This document shows positions 26,826 to 36,261 of a DNA stretch of 64,000 nucleotides, in pieces (positions within the stretch are counted from its first letter, which is position 1; each line of letters begins with the position of its first letter). Source of the DNA: Cognatundibacterium aquatile (GTDB taxonomy: Bacteria > Pseudomonadota > Gammaproteobacteria > Burkholderiales > Burkholderiaceae_D); NCBI RefSeq assembly GCF_014699135.1, contig NZ_JACOFT010000001.1, positions 806,001 to 870,000 on the forward strand, in the 5' to 3' direction. The translations under genes were made by a program, and so were the position numbers. The notes under the pieces were generated by a model. That model saw only the letters and a list, made by a program, of their open reading frames with translations, was not told the origin of the DNA and ran no database searches.

Positions 26826-26853
26826 ACGGAGGTGTCGCGGAAATTAATGCACT

Positions 26854-29634
26854 TTAATGTGCTTCTTCCCAGTTTTTTCCTATACCGACTTCTGCCAGCA
26901 AAGGAACGTGCAGCTGCGCCACATTCGCCATCAGTTCTGGCAATTTTTTGCGTACCAGTTCGAGTTCAGATTCCGGTACTTCGAGCACCAGTTCATCGTG
27001 GACTTGCATGATCATCTTTGATTGCAAGTGATCGTTTTCCAGCCAGTTTTGCACTGCAATCATGGCGAGTTTAATCAGGTCGGCAGCAGTGCCTTGCATA
27101 GGCGCATTGATCGCTGCACGTTCGGCGCCCTGACGACGCGGGCCATTCGGGCTGTTGATTTCTGCCAGCCACAGTCGCCGTCCGAACACGGTTTCGACAT
27201 AGCCGTGTGCCTTGGCTTTGGTGCGGGTATCGGCCATGTATTGCGCAACGCCGGGATAGCGCTGAAAATATTTGTCGATATAGCTTTGTGCCGCCGCACG
27301 TTCTATGCCGAGATTGCTGGCGAGGCCAAACGCGCTCATGCCGTAGATCAGACCGAAATTAATCACTTTCGCGTAGCGTCGTTGCTCACTCGTGACATCA
27401 TCAAGCGCAACACCAAAAATTTCAGCGGCGGTGGCTTTATGCACGTCTTCGCCATCGGCAAAGGCTTTCAGTAAGCTGGCATCACCGGAAATATGCGCCA
27501 TGATGCGTAATTCGATTTGCGAATAATCAGCGGAAATAATCACATGCTCAGGTGCGGCGACAAAGGCTTCGCGGATACGCCGGCCTTCTGCCGTGCGCAC
27601 CGGAATGTTCTGCAGATTAGGATCATTCGATGCCAGCCGACCAGTCACGGCAACGGCCTGCGCATAGTTGGTATGCACGCGACCCGTCTGCGCATTGACC
27701 ATTTTCGGCAGTTTGTCGGTGTAAGTCGATTTGAGTTTTGCGAGGCCGCGATATTCCAGCAATACTTTGGGCAGCGGGTAATCTTCCGCAAGTTTTTGTA
27801 AAACTTCTTCATCCGTCGACGGCGCACCGGAGGGTGTTTTTTTTACGACGGGCAAGCCCAGTTTGCCAAAGAAAATCTCACCGAGTTGTTTGGGGGAATT
27901 CAGATTGAACGGTTGTTCAGCGAGTTCGTAGGCGTTTTGTTCCAGCTCCAGCAAGCGTTTGCCGATTTCATTTGACTGAGCATTGAGCAAGTCTTTATTG
28001 ATCAGGACGCCGTTGCGTTCTATCTTTTGCAATACAACCGAAGTCGGCAATTCTATGTCGTGATAAACGCGTTGCAAGCTGGCGTCAGTTTCGATTTCTG
28101 GCCACATCGCCAGATGCAATTGCAGTGTGATATCAGCATCTTCCGCGGCATAGTCTGTCGCCCGTTGCAGCTCGACCTGATCGAAACAGATTTGCGCCGC
28201 ACCTTTGCCGCAGACGTCTTCAAAGCTGATAGTTTTTTTACCGAGATGGCGCAGCGCGAGGCTGTCCATGTTATGCGATTTATGCGACTCAAAGACGTAA
28301 GATTCGAGCAGGGTGTCATGGACGATACCGCGCAGCGCGACGCCATGATTCGCAAAAATATGCGTATCGTATTTCAGGTTTTGCCCGACCTTGGCTTTGC
28401 TGTCATCTTCCAGCCACGGCCTGAGTTTTTCCAATACCGATGCGCGCGACAGTTGTGCCGGTGCATCTGCATATTGATGCGCCACCGGGATATAGCAGGC
28501 ATGACCTGCTTCGCAGCACAGAGAAATCCCGACCAGCTGTGCTGTCATCGGTTCGAGCGAGGTTGTTTCGGTATCGACCGCGGTCAGGCTGGCAGCATTG
28601 ATCCGTGCGATCCAGGCATCAAGCTGGGCTTCGGTTAGCACAGTTTCGTAATTGCTGATAACGGTTGCAGGTATTGCGCCGTCGTCATTGAATAAGCCTG
28701 CCTGTGCCGGCGTATTACCTGAACCAGCAGTGGCTTTTGCTATTGAACTTAACGGCGTCGCGCCCGCCGTTGCATCGCCGGATAATTCGCGTAGCCAGGT
28801 TTTAAAACCATAGCGTTTGTAGAACGCGAGCATCGCTTCTTTGCTTTCTTCTTTTGCGACCAGCGATTCATCGATAGAAATATGATGTGCTGATAAATCG
28901 CAATCCGTTTTGACGGTGATCAGCACGCGACCCTGCGGCAACCAGTCTAATGCCGCACGCAGGTTATCGCCGACCACACCTTTGATCTTGTCAGCATTAG
29001 CGATCACGCCATCCAGACTGTCATATTCGGCCAGCCATTTGACCGCTGTTTTGGGGCCGCATTTGGTCACGCCGGGAACGTTATCGACGGTATCGCCGAT
29101 CAGCGTCAGATAATCGATGATACGCTCAGGCGGTACGCCGAATTTTGTCAGCACACCTGCTTCGTCAAGCTTTTCGTTGCTCATGGTGTTGATCAGGGTG
29201 ACGTGGGGATTCACCAACTGAGCAAGATCTTTGTCACCGGTAGAAACGATGGTATTGAGGCCGCGTGCCGTTGCCTCGACAGCGAGTGTGCCGATCACGT
29301 CATCGGCTTCGACGCCTTCGACCATCAGGATAGGCCAGCCCATGGCTTTGACGGCTTCGTGTATCGGTTCTATCTGCAGGCGCAAATCATCAGGCATGGC
29401 GGCACGCTGTGCTTTGTATTCGGGATACAAATCGTCACGGAAAGTTTTGCCTTTTGCATCAAATACACATGCCATGTATGCTGCCGGATAATCACTGCGC
29501 AAACGGCGTAGCATGTTGATCATGCCGTAGATGGCGCCGGTTGGCTCTCCTTGCGGATTGCGCAGATCGGGCATGGCGTGAAAGGCTCGGTACAGATAAC
29601 TTGAGCCATCGACTAATAACAGGGTATTTTGCAT
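26854..29634 (-). CDS. polA: DNA polymerase I
   Basis: A 926-residue repair and Okazaki-fragment polymerase with all three activities. The N-terminal 5'-3' exonuclease starts LLLVDGSSYLYRAFHAMPDL and includes VEGVEADDVIGTLA. The 3'-5' exonuclease keeps its metal ligands in VDTETTSLEP near residue 352, so proofreading is probably intact. The polymerase domain has SADYSQIELRIMAHISGD near 703, the O-helix RRYAKVINFGLIYGMS near 755 and MQVHDELVLEV near 878. The ATG is back-to-back with the start codon of the divergent LOG gene. Confidence 0.97.
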   Translation of the reverse strand: MQNTLLLVDGSSYLYRAFHAMPDLRNPQGEPTGAIYGMINMLRRLRSDYPAAYMACVFDAKGKTFRDDLYPEYKAQRAAMPDDLRLQIEPIHEAVKAMGWPILMVEGVEADDVIGTLAVEATARGLNTIVSTGDKDLAQLVNPHVTLINTMSNEKLDEAGVLTKFGVPPERIIDYLTLIGDTVDNVPGVTKCGPKTAVKWLAEYDSLDGVIANADKIKGVVGDNLRAALDWLPQGRVLITVKTDCDLSAHHISIDESLVAKEESKEAMLAFYKRYGFKTWLRELSGDATAGATPLSSIAKATAGSGNTPAQAGLFNDDGAIPATVISNYETVLTEAQLDAWIARINAASLTAVDTETTSLEPMTAQLVGISLCCEAGHACYIPVAHQYADAPAQLSRASVLEKLRPWLEDDSKAKVGQNLKYDTHIFANHGVALRGIVHDTLLESYVFESHKSHNMDSLALRHLGKKTISFEDVCGKGAAQICFDQVELQRATDYAAEDADITLQLHLAMWPEIETDASLQRVYHDIELPTSVVLQKIERNGVLINKDLLNAQSNEIGKRLLELEQNAYELAEQPFNLNSPKQLGEIFFGKLGLPVVKKTPSGAPSTDEEVLQKLAEDYPLPKVLLEYRGLAKLKSTYTDKLPKMVNAQTGRVHTNYAQAVAVTGRLASNDPNLQNIPVRTAEGRRIREAFVAAPEHVIISADYSQIELRIMAHISGDASLLKAFADGEDVHKATAAEIFGVALDDVTSEQRRYAKVINFGLIYGMSAFGLASNLGIERAAAQSYIDKYFQRYPGVAQYMADTRTKAKAHGYVETVFGRRLWLAEINSPNGPRRQGAERAAINAPMQGTAADLIKLAMIAVQNWLENDHLQSKMIMQVHDELVLEVPESELELVRKKLPELMANVAQLHVPLLAEVGIGKNWEEAH

Positions 29635-30378
29635 ATGAACGGAAACGGAAACAGAAAAGATGTAACGAGGTTGCGCCAGATTATCGACAGAGATAAGGCA
29701 ACCGCCTTAAAAGCGCGTGAATCGTGGCATATGTTCACGATTATGGCAGAGTTTATCGAGTCCACCGAGCGCCTTTCGACGATACGCCCGGCGGTGACTA
29801 TTTTTGGTTCAGCCAGAACCAAACCGGATGACAAATACTATCAGCTCTGTGTTGACCTTTCCCGCCGTTTGTCAGATCAGGGCTTTGCAGTTATTTCCGG
29901 CGGCGGCCCCGGTATTATGGAAGCCGCGAACAAAGGCGCCTATGAAGGTGCCTCGCCCTCGGTGGGACTGAATATCGAATTGCCACATGAGCAGCGTACG
30001 AATCCGTGGCAAAACATCAGCCTGAGTTTCCGCCATTTTTTTGCACGTAAAGTCGCGTTTGTTAAATATGCCGATGCGTATGTCGTGTTTCCCGGCGGCT
30101 TTGGCACGATGGATGAAGTCAGCGAAGTCCTGACACTGATACAAACTGGAAAGACGCGGCATATACCCGTGATTCTGGTGGGCACCAGTTTCTGGAGCGG
30201 CTTACTGGAATGGATCAGGGTACAGATGGCGGGCAATGGCATGATTGCGCCGTCGGATCTGAATCTGGTGCATCTGATTGATGAGCCCGCAAATATTGTC
30301 GATGCAATTTTTGCCTTCTACGAAGCACGCGATATCGAGCCTTCTGAAGACGAACGGCAACGCATGTTGTACTTGTAA
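29635..30378 (+). CDS. LOG-family protein (cytokinin riboside 5'-monophosphate phosphoribohydrolase-like)
   Basis: A 247-residue Rossmann-like protein of the LOG/TIGR00730 family, which hydrolyses nucleoside 5'-monophosphates to base and ribose 5-phosphate. The signature is complete: AVISGGGPGIMEAANKGAYEG near residue 84 and VVFPGGFGTMDEVSE near 148 (PGGxGTxxE). An extra N-terminal helical part (KARESWHMFTIMAEFIE) is typical of the long bacterial subgroup. The ATG immediately abuts the polA start codon, so its ribosome-binding site must lie within polA's 5' end. The physiological role in bacteria is mostly nucleotide salvage; no plant-hormone role is implied. Confidence 0.87.
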   Translation: MNGNGNRKDVTRLRQIIDRDKATALKARESWHMFTIMAEFIESTERLSTIRPAVTIFGSARTKPDDKYYQLCVDLSRRLSDQGFAVISGGGPGIMEAANKGAYEGASPSVGLNIELPHEQRTNPWQNISLSFRHFFARKVAFVKYADAYVVFPGGFGTMDEVSEVLTLIQTGKTRHIPVILVGTSFWSGLLEWIRVQMAGNGMIAPSDLNLVHLIDEPANIVDAIFAFYEARDIEPSEDERQRMLYL

Positions 30379-30430
30379 TCACAGTGTAGGAAATATCCGT
30401 CAGCGATGATGCCAGACAAGAAAAAATGCA

Positions 30431-31540
30431 ATGAAACAGAATAAATCGAATAAATTAAATAAATCGCGTCAGAAGATATGGCCGATGAGCGCGCTGTTGC
30501 TGATGGCACCATGTCTGAATGCTGCCGCACAGAGTAATTGCGTTGAGTTGGCAAACGATGCAGAACGACTCGCCTGTTACGATCAATTGCATAACAGGAA
30601 TAAGAGTGTGGCGGGTGCAAATGCCGTTAATCTTGCACCTGCAATGACAGCGGAAACCGTCGTTTCACCTATTGCACCGGTTGCCGTTGTTGCAGAAGGT
30701 GAGGCGCCGCGCTCGTTTCTGAGCGAGCGGGTCGATGGATTGACCGAGCGCTGGGATCTTGATCCGTCGAATAAAAATCCACGGTTTTTACCGCGTTTGT
30801 ATAAACCTGTGTACATCTTGCCAGCGACCTACAGTAGCCGGATCAACAAAGCGCCATTCTCGCCAACTCCGGGGCATCAGTCCGATGCGATGGGACTGAG
30901 CCCTGCCGAAGCAAAATTCCAGTTGAGTTTTAAGTCCAAGATTATTGACGGTTTATTTGGCGACCGCGCGACGATCTGGGGCGGCTATACGCAATCCTCA
31001 CGCTGGCAGGTGTACAACGACGATTTGTCGCGACCATTCCGCGAAACGAATTATGAGCCTGAACTGATGGCGGTTTTTTCCACACCGTTTGAAGTCATGG
31101 GCTGGCATGGACGCATGGCATCGGTCAGTTTAAATCACCAGTCAAATGGCCGCTCCCTGCCTTTATCCCGCAGCTGGAATCGTGTGATTGGTGAAGTCGC
31201 CGCTGAGCGTGGCGATTGGAGCCTCAGTCTGCGTCCCTGGTGGCGCATCAAGGAGACGGCTGGTGCAGATGATAATCCCGGCATTGAAAATTATATTGGA
31301 CGGGGTGAGTTGTTATTGACCCGCAAAACCGGCGAGCATATTTTTACTTTTCAGGGGCGGCATAGTTTGCGTTCTGGGAAAGAATCCCGTGGTTCCGTTC
31401 AGCTGGAATGGGCATTTCCGCTGGTTGCTGGTTTGCATGGATATGCTCAGATATTCAGTGGTTATGGCGAAAGTCTGATTGATTACAATTTCCGCCAGAA
31501 CAGGTTTGGCCTCGGTATTTCCCTGGTCGAGTGGCGTTGA
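30431..31540 (+). CDS. pldA: Outer-membrane phospholipase A
   Basis: A 369-residue outer-membrane beta-barrel esterase (OMPLA) that removes misplaced phospholipids. The catalytic motif NHQSNGRSLPLSRSWNR contains His236, Ser238 and Asn250, with the same spacing as His142, Ser144 and Asn156 of the mature E. coli enzyme. SGYGESLIDYN near 345 and the terminal aromatic-rich strands are typical. A signal region lies around residues 10-35. An N-terminal insert with CVELANDAERLACYDQLHN, a Cys pair motif, precedes the barrel. A bidirectional terminator follows 10 bp after the stop. Confidence 0.93.
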   Translation: MKQNKSNKLNKSRQKIWPMSALLLMAPCLNAAAQSNCVELANDAERLACYDQLHNRNKSVAGANAVNLAPAMTAETVVSPIAPVAVVAEGEAPRSFLSERVDGLTERWDLDPSNKNPRFLPRLYKPVYILPATYSSRINKAPFSPTPGHQSDAMGLSPAEAKFQLSFKSKIIDGLFGDRATIWGGYTQSSRWQVYNDDLSRPFRETNYEPELMAVFSTPFEVMGWHGRMASVSLNHQSNGRSLPLSRSWNRVIGEVAAERGDWSLSLRPWWRIKETAGADDNPGIENYIGRGELLLTRKTGEHIFTFQGRHSLRSGKESRGSVQLEWAFPLVAGLHGYAQIFSGYGESLIDYNFRQNRFGLGISLVEWR

Positions 31541-31549
31541 TAAAAAAAG

Positions 31550-31580
31550 AGCCCGTCGTTGATAACTGACGGGCTTTTTT
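31550..31580. terminator. Bidirectional intrinsic terminator
   Basis: AGCCCGTC (31550-31557) and GACGGGCT (31568-31575) form an 8-bp stem, with T6 after it on the plus strand and, reading the other way, T7 from the A-run at 31542-31548. It serves pldA and the convergent DUF1304 gene. Confidence 0.85.
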
Positions 31581-31605
31581 GGAGATGAATAACGAAACTG
31601 CAGGT

Positions 31606-31962
31606 TCAGGCTACATTCAGCAGTATCAGACCGAGCAAGGCGGGCAATGCCTGGATGTAGAGAATTTTCTTGCTGGCGGTTGCCGCACCGTACAAACCGG
31701 CAAGCAGAACGCAAGCAAGAAAAAACACCTTCACATCATGTCCGGCGCTGCCGAGGCTGAGTCCCCAGAATAAGCCAGCGGCGAGAAATCCATTATACAA
31801 ACCCTGATTTGCTGCCAGCACTTTGGTGGCAGCGGCGGATTCTTTGGTTTGCCTGAAGGCTTTCAGTCCCGCTGGTTTTTCCCATAAAAACATTTCCAGT
31901 ATCAGAATGTAGACATGTAATAACGCAACCAGCCCAACGATGATGTTTCCGATTAAAGACAT
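31606..31962 (-). CDS. DUF1304-family small membrane protein
   Basis: A 118-residue inner-membrane protein with four predicted helices (about 4-24, 51-70, 78-93 and 99-117). The first helix plus HVYILILEMFLWEKPAG and the second with ANQGLYNGFLAAGLFWG are typical of DUF1304. The function of the family is unknown. It stands alone, convergent with pldA across the shared terminator, and is followed upstream by a co-directional thioesterase gene 61 bp away. Confidence 0.8.
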   Translation of the reverse strand: MSLIGNIIVGLVALLHVYILILEMFLWEKPAGLKAFRQTKESAAATKVLAANQGLYNGFLAAGLFWGLSLGSAGHDVKVFFLACVLLAGLYGAATASKKILYIQALPALLGLILLNVA

Positions 31963-32023
31963 GCAGATGCTCCTTTTATATTATTAATTGTGATGATCAT
32001 AACGGATCTTGCATTTTTGAGCA

Positions 32024-32488
32024 TCAGTCCAGCCAGTTAACGCGATTAAATTTGTTTTTAAACTCTTCCGGCATAGGAACGACTTTTCCCAACTGGTAAT
32101 TAAAAAATACAAAACCTGATTTTGCCATTGCGACCTGCGCCTGATCTGCCGGGCGGCTGATGCGGAAAGTAATGTCGCCGCCGTATTTATTAAAATCCAT
32201 CACGCCGACTTCAAACAGCAACTGGTCTCGCGCATGTCCCTCGGCTTTATAGGTTGTCGCCAAGTCTGTGACGATAATGCCGATACCATCCTGAGCCGTT
32301 TCCCGGATGCCGAACTCAAACAAGAAACGGGCACGCGCTTCAGAAATCATCGAGATCATGGAATCGTTACCGAGATGATTGGCACCATTGATATCAGTAA
32401 CGCGAACGGTGAGCTGAGTGGAGTAGTAATACTGGTCTTCAGGGAAATGCAATTGCAGGCGAGCCATGGGAATTCTGGAAAAAGACAT
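32024..32488 (-). CDS. Thioesterase-like hotdog-fold protein
   Basis: A 154-residue protein with the 4HBT hotdog pattern: VRVTDINGANHLGNDSMISMISEARARFLFEFG (about 28-60), where an Asp/Asn near the start is the usual catalytic position, then GIIVTDLATTYKAEGHARDQLLFEVGV. It probably hydrolyses an acyl-CoA, but the substrate cannot be predicted. A second in-frame ATG lies seven codons in (MARLQLHF). Upstream lies a highly structured stretch before the tRNA gene. Confidence 0.75.
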   Translation of the reverse strand: MSFSRIPMARLQLHFPEDQYYYSTQLTVRVTDINGANHLGNDSMISMISEARARFLFEFGIRETAQDGIGIIVTDLATTYKAEGHARDQLLFEVGVMDFNKYGGDITFRISRPADQAQVAMAKSGFVFFNYQLGKVVPMPEEFKNKFNRVNWLD

Positions 32489-32544
32489 AAAGTCTGATTG
32501 TAGCCGTTTAGCCGTTCTGAGGCGATCTTGGACGGCTTCCTAAG

Positions 32545-32683
32545 TTGACTATCCAAGCCGCCAGCAGGTTTTAACGCACGAAATCGGAACCTGCTGCGGT
32601 GACGACAAGACATCGCTTGCATTCATCATTCCGGATTCCGTGACCGTCAGCCAGGCGGCTGGCGGTTTGCCAAGGATAGTCAA
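32545..32683. repeat. Nested inverted repeats upstream of tRNA-Gly
   Basis: Outer arms TTGACTATCC (32545-32554) / GGATAGTCAA (32674-32683) and, just inside, CCGCCAGC (32558-32565) / GCTGGCGG (32658-32665) are perfect. A further AGCAGGTT (32563-32570) / AACCTGCT (32588-32595) hairpin overlaps the inner left arm by three bases. The 139-bp element could fold as one large hairpin. It is not coding and lies between a minus-strand thioesterase gene and the tRNA promoter. Confidence 0.6.
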
Positions 32684-32696
32684 ACCCGCGTAAAAT
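32667..32696 (+). promoter_or_regulatory. Candidate promoter of tRNA-Gly
   Basis: TTGCCA (32667-32672) and TAAAAT (32691-32696) are 18 bp apart, and the predicted start falls a few bases before the mature tRNA at 32706. The right arm of the upstream inverted repeat lies inside this promoter. Confidence 0.55.
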
Positions 32697-32705
32697 GGCG
32701 ATTTC

Positions 32706-32779
32706 GCGGGTGTAGTTCAATGGTAGAACGGCAGCTTCCCAAGCTTCATACGAGGGTTCGATTCCCTTCACCCGCTCCA
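32706..32779 (+). tRNA. tRNA-Gly (anticodon CCC)
   Basis: A 74-base cloverleaf with encoded CCA. The acceptor stem GCGGGTG pairs with CACCCGC, followed by discriminator T and CCA. The D arm has GTTC...GAAC, the anticodon stem GCAGC/GCTTC-side encloses the loop TTCCCAA (anticodon CCC) and the T arm has GAGGGTTCGATTCCCTT. CCC reads the GGG glycine codon. Confidence 0.95.
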
Positions 32780-32804
32780 GTAAATTCTTCCTTTGATTTC
32801 CCGT

Positions 32805-33521
32805 ATGCCTGATTCCAAGCCTGCTGACAGCAGCAAACCGCTGTTTTATGACCCTACTGAGCGCCGCATCCGCAGCTTTGTGACCCGCGCAGGACGTTTG
32901 TCTGATGCGCAGGCGCGTGCGATTGAAACTCTGGGGCCGCGTTTTTGTATTCCGTATAAAAAAGAGCTACTTGATATTGACGCGGCTTTTGGCCGTCATG
33001 CGCCGACGGTATTTGAAATTGGTTTTGGCATGGGTGAAACCAGTGCCAAGATTTCTGCCAGCATGCCTGAGAAAAATTTCATCGGCGTTGAAGTACACAC
33101 GCCGGGCGTCGGCAGTCTGCTGAAACTGACCGATGAGATGGGCTTGCAAAACCAGCGCATTATTCAGCATGATGCATTCGAAGTGTTAACCAATATGATT
33201 GCGCCAGAGTCTTTGCATGGTGTGCATGTGTTCTTTCCCGATCCGTGGCACAAGGCGCGTCACAATAAGCGCCGCCTGATACAGGGACCATTGGTGCAAT
33301 TATTGGCGTCACGATTGGCGTCTGGTGGTTATCTGCATTGTGCGACTGACTGGGAAGAATACGCCGTGCAGATGCTTGAGGTGTTGAGTGCTGAGCCTGC
33401 GCTGGAAAATACGGCAGATGGCTATGCGCCGCGTCCTGACTATCGTCCGGTGACCAAATTTGAAAACCGTGGTCTGCGTTTAGGGCATGGCGTATGGGAT
33501 CTGGTGTTCCTAAAAAAATAA
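32805..33521 (+). CDS. trmB: tRNA (guanine-N7-)-methyltransferase
   Basis: A 238-residue methyltransferase that makes m7G46 in tRNA. The SAM-binding [15 protein letters not shown] is near residue 69, [13 protein letters not shown] near 92 and the signature [19 protein letters not shown] near 142, followed by [12 protein letters not shown] take the ATG at 32805 (MPDSKPAD); a TTG four codons earlier is also open. It begins 25 bp after the tRNA-Gly 3' end, so the two may be on one transcript. A terminator follows the stop. Confidence 0.95.
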   Translation: MPDSKPADSSKPLFYDPTERRIRSFVTRAGRLSDAQARAIETLGPRFCIPYKKELLDIDAAFGRHAPTVFEIGFGMGETSAKISASMPEKNFIGVEVHTPGVGSLLKLTDEMGLQNQRIIQHDAFEVLTNMIAPESLHGVHVFFPDPWHKARHNKRRLIQGPLVQLLASRLASGGYLHCATDWEEYAVQMLEVLSAEPALENTADGYAPRPDYRPVTKFENRGLRLGHGVWDLVFLKK

Positions 33522-33543
33522 TATCAGCAGTAGCTTAAATAAT

Positions 33544-33574
33544 GGCAGCCAGTTAATCTGAGCTGCCTTTTTTT
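33544..33574 (+). terminator. Intrinsic terminator after trmB
   Basis: GGCAGC (33544-33549) and GCTGCC (33562-33567) form the stem, extended by CAG/CTG with one bulged A, followed by T7. It sits just after the trmB stop and overlaps the last bases of the convergent hydratase gene. Confidence 0.75.
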
Positions 33575-34391
33575 ATGCTGGCGTTTTACTGATAAAACGC
33601 ACATGCAATTCACCGAGCTGCCCGAAACTGACGCTGATATCTTCATGCAACGGAACATCGGGGCTGCCGGCATAAGAGCCGGTAATAATGGCCTGACCTG
33701 CCTGCAAGCCCTGACCACGGTTGCGCAAAAACTCCACCAGCCAATACAGCGGCGCACGCGGGTTACCTGCCGGATGCACACCAGAAAATTGTTGTGGCGT
33801 ATGTCCGGCGCAACTGATCTTTATCGGCATCGTTTGTAAGTTTGCCGCATCGTCGGTATGAATGTCGGTGTGAATGTTTGTATGAATCACCGGGCCAAGA
33901 TATAAGCCCTGATTAAACAATCCATCGGCAAGATGTTCGGCAAAAGTAGCAGCGTCGGGATTGCTGTAACGCGTGCCTATCAATTCCAGCGCCAGTCGCG
34001 TTTCCCGGATAGCCGCATCGATTTCGGCAACCGTATAAGACTCTGTGCGAGCCGGTAAATCACGTCCGAGAATAAAGGCCAGTTCTGGCTCTATGCGTGC
34101 GCATGGCTGATCGCCCCAGACTTCGCAGGTATCCGTTTCTTGAAAAACGGTGTTGGCATAAATCGGTGCGAGTACGACCGTATTTGCACCCGGCATTCCG
34201 CATTTCCATGCTGCTATTTTGTCACCAGATTGCGCGCTTACTTCTGCTTGTATCGCCAGTGCCTGATCCAGATTTTGCGGGCGGCAGGACTCTGGTAATC
34301 GTTCGCCTTTGTTGCCATTACGCCTGCGTTGGAGCAGGATAGCTGCCGCTTCAGAAAAGCGCTGCTGTTGATTCGAGTGAAAAGAGGGCAT
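33573..34391 (-). CDS. 2-keto-4-pentenoate hydratase-like protein (MhpD/DmpE family)
   Basis: A 272-residue protein of the hydratase/decarboxylase family that handles 2-oxo-dienoates in aromatic meta-cleavage pathways. AWKCGMPGANTV, the long acidic EPELAFILGRDLPAR near residue 85 (metal-binding Glu pair) and GQAIITGSYAGSPDV near 232 are family-like. No other meta-cleavage genes are near, so the pathway is unknown. I start at the ATG at 34391 because GGAG lies nine bases upstream; ATGs at 34406 and 34412 are alternatives. It begins 22 bp after recQ ends. Confidence 0.78.
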   Translation of the reverse strand: MPSFHSNQQQRFSEAAAILLQRRRNGNKGERLPESCRPQNLDQALAIQAEVSAQSGDKIAAWKCGMPGANTVVLAPIYANTVFQETDTCEVWGDQPCARIEPELAFILGRDLPARTESYTVAEIDAAIRETRLALELIGTRYSNPDAATFAEHLADGLFNQGLYLGPVIHTNIHTDIHTDDAANLQTMPIKISCAGHTPQQFSGVHPAGNPRAPLYWLVEFLRNRGQGLQAGQAIITGSYAGSPDVPLHEDISVSFGQLGELHVRFISKTPA

Positions 34392-34413
34392 GTCCAGATG
34401 CTCCATTGTCATG

Positions 34414-36258
34414 TCAGGTCGCGTGCAGTTCTGCAATCAGTTGCAAAATTTCTGCACCATAACTGTCGAGCTTTTTATCACCGACACCTGAAATCGCACG
34501 TAGCGCGGTCAGTGTTTGCGGTGCGTTGCGGGCGATTTCGCGCAATGTGGCATCGGGGAAAATCACATACGCCGGGACGTTGTGTGTGCGCGCTGTTTCG
34601 ACACGCCACCAGCGCAGCTTGTCGAACAAGGCCTGTTCTTCTGCACCGAGCTCGGCTTCCGCATAATCTTTCGCAGACTGGCGTTTATGTTTCACCGCTT
34701 TTTCTGCTTTTTTGTATTGCCGCAACTGAACTTTGGTTTCACCGCGTAAGACAGCGCGTGATGCTTCGGTCAGTTTCAGTGAGCTGTAATTTTCATAGTC
34801 GACTGCAATCAGGCCGAGTGCAATCAACTGGCGCAGAATCGCGCGCCATTCGGCTTCGCTTTTGTCTGATCCTATGCCATACGTTGACAACTGTTCGTGA
34901 CGCCACTGTTGTACGCGTTCGGTATCGATGCCGCGCAAGATATCGACAATATGACCGGCAGCAAAACGCTGATCGACGCGGTAAATGGTGGACAGAATTT
35001 TTTGTGCCGCGATCGTGCCATCAAACGAGGTCGGCGGGCTGAGGCAGGTGTCGCAGTTGCCGCAGGGGTCGGATGCTTGTCCGAAATAATCAAGAATATG
35101 AACGCGACGGCAATTCAGAGTTTCGCACAGCGATAACATGGCATCGAGCTTGACGCCTTGCACGCGTTTATACGTGTCGTTGGCTTCCGATTCATCGATC
35201 ATACGTCGCTGCTGCACCACATCTTGCAAACCATACGCCATCCAGGCATTCGCGCTGGCGCCATCGCGCCCGGCGCGTCCGGTTTCCTGATAATAACCTT
35301 CGACGCTTTTTGGCAGATCCAGATGGGCGACGAAACGCACATCCGGCTTATCTATCCCCATGCCAAACGCAATCGTGGCGCACATGATGATGCCATCTTC
35401 GCGCAGGAAGCGCGCCTGATTGCGGCTGCGCTCCGTCATGTCCATACCTGCGTGATAGGGCAGGGAGGTGATGCCGTTTTCATTCAGAAATTCGGCAGTT
35501 TCTTCGACTTTTTTGCGCGACAGGCAATACACGATACCGGCGTCACCCGCATGCTGCGCCTGAATGAAATCCAGCAACTGCTTACGCCCGTTGCCTTTCT
35601 CGACGATCTGATAACGGATATTCGGGCGATCAAACGAAGACACAAATTGCAACGCATTTTCCAGGCGCAGACGATGGATGATTTCATCGCGGGTTTGCTG
35701 ATCGGCGGTGGCCGTCAGTGCAATGCGCGGCACCTGCGGAAAGCGTTCGTGCAGTATCGACAGGCGGATATATTCAGGCCGGAAATCATGTCCCCATTGC
35801 GATACGCAATGCGCTTCGTCAATCGCGAACAAGGCGATATCAACGACTTCCAGCAATTCCAGGCAGCGCTGCGTCAGCAAACGTTCGGGCGCGATGTAGA
35901 CCAGATCAAGCTCGCCTTCGCGCATCTTTTTTTCAACCCCAAGTATCTCGTCAAAACTCTGAGTGGAATTCAGAAATGCTGCGCGTACGCCAACTTCGGC
36001 CAGCGCATCGACCTGATCCTGCATCAACGCGATTAGCGGTGACACCACGATGCCAACGCCGTGACGGATCAGTGCCGGAATCTGATAGCACAGCGATTTA
36101 CCGCCGCCGGTCGGCATGAGTACCAGTGCATCACCGCCGTGCACGACATGTTCTACGATCTGTCCTTGTTGCGAACGGAAAGCGGGATAGCCAAAAACGG
36201 TTTGCAGCAGGTGCAGCGCCTGATCAACCGTATTGGCGGGATAACTTGCTGATGACAC
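34414..36258 (-). CDS. recQ: ATP-dependent DNA helicase RecQ
   Basis: A 614-residue 3'-5' helicase in recombination and repair. Walker [15 protein letters not shown] is near residue 54, the Walker [21 protein letters not shown] near 147 and the aromatic-rich loop in the same segment. The helicase C domain has [18 protein letters not shown] near 300. The RQC zinc site [10 protein letters not shown] near 380 is preceded by a Cys near 367, and the HRDC domain covers about 530-605. The start is GTG with no ATG nearby upstream. It starts three bases downstream of the uppP stop codon. Confidence 0.95.
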   Translation of the reverse strand: MSSASYPANTVDQALHLLQTVFGYPAFRSQQGQIVEHVVHGGDALVLMPTGGGKSLCYQIPALIRHGVGIVVSPLIALMQDQVDALAEVGVRAAFLNSTQSFDEILGVEKKMREGELDLVYIAPERLLTQRCLELLEVVDIALFAIDEAHCVSQWGHDFRPEYIRLSILHERFPQVPRIALTATADQQTRDEIIHRLRLENALQFVSSFDRPNIRYQIVEKGNGRKQLLDFIQAQHAGDAGIVYCLSRKKVEETAEFLNENGITSLPYHAGMDMTERSRNQARFLREDGIIMCATIAFGMGIDKPDVRFVAHLDLPKSVEGYYQETGRAGRDGASANAWMAYGLQDVVQQRRMIDESEANDTYKRVQGVKLDAMLSLCETLNCRRVHILDYFGQASDPCGNCDTCLSPPTSFDGTIAAQKILSTIYRVDQRFAAGHIVDILRGIDTERVQQWRHEQLSTYGIGSDKSEAEWRAILRQLIALGLIAVDYENYSSLKLTEASRAVLRGETKVQLRQYKKAEKAVKHKRQSAKDYAEAELGAEEQALFDKLRWWRVETARTHNVPAYVIFPDATLREIARNAPQTLTALRAISGVGDKKLDSYGAEILQLIAELHAT

Positions 36259-36261
36259 TGC

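Larger units (their letters stand above)
26147..26853. other. 707-bp intergenic region between chemoreceptor and polA
   Basis: No credible protein gene. It contains a small minus-strand terminator-like hairpin at 26350-26368 and a 20-bp perfect palindrome at 26778-26825 just after polA. The interval between them (26370-26770) could hold an untranslated RNA ending at the terminator, but I see no clear promoter. Confidence 0.45.

Noticed and set aside
32545-32779. tRNA-associated genomic island or attachment site
   Set aside because: No integrase, no direct repeat of the tRNA 3' end was noticed, and housekeeping genes continue on both sides.
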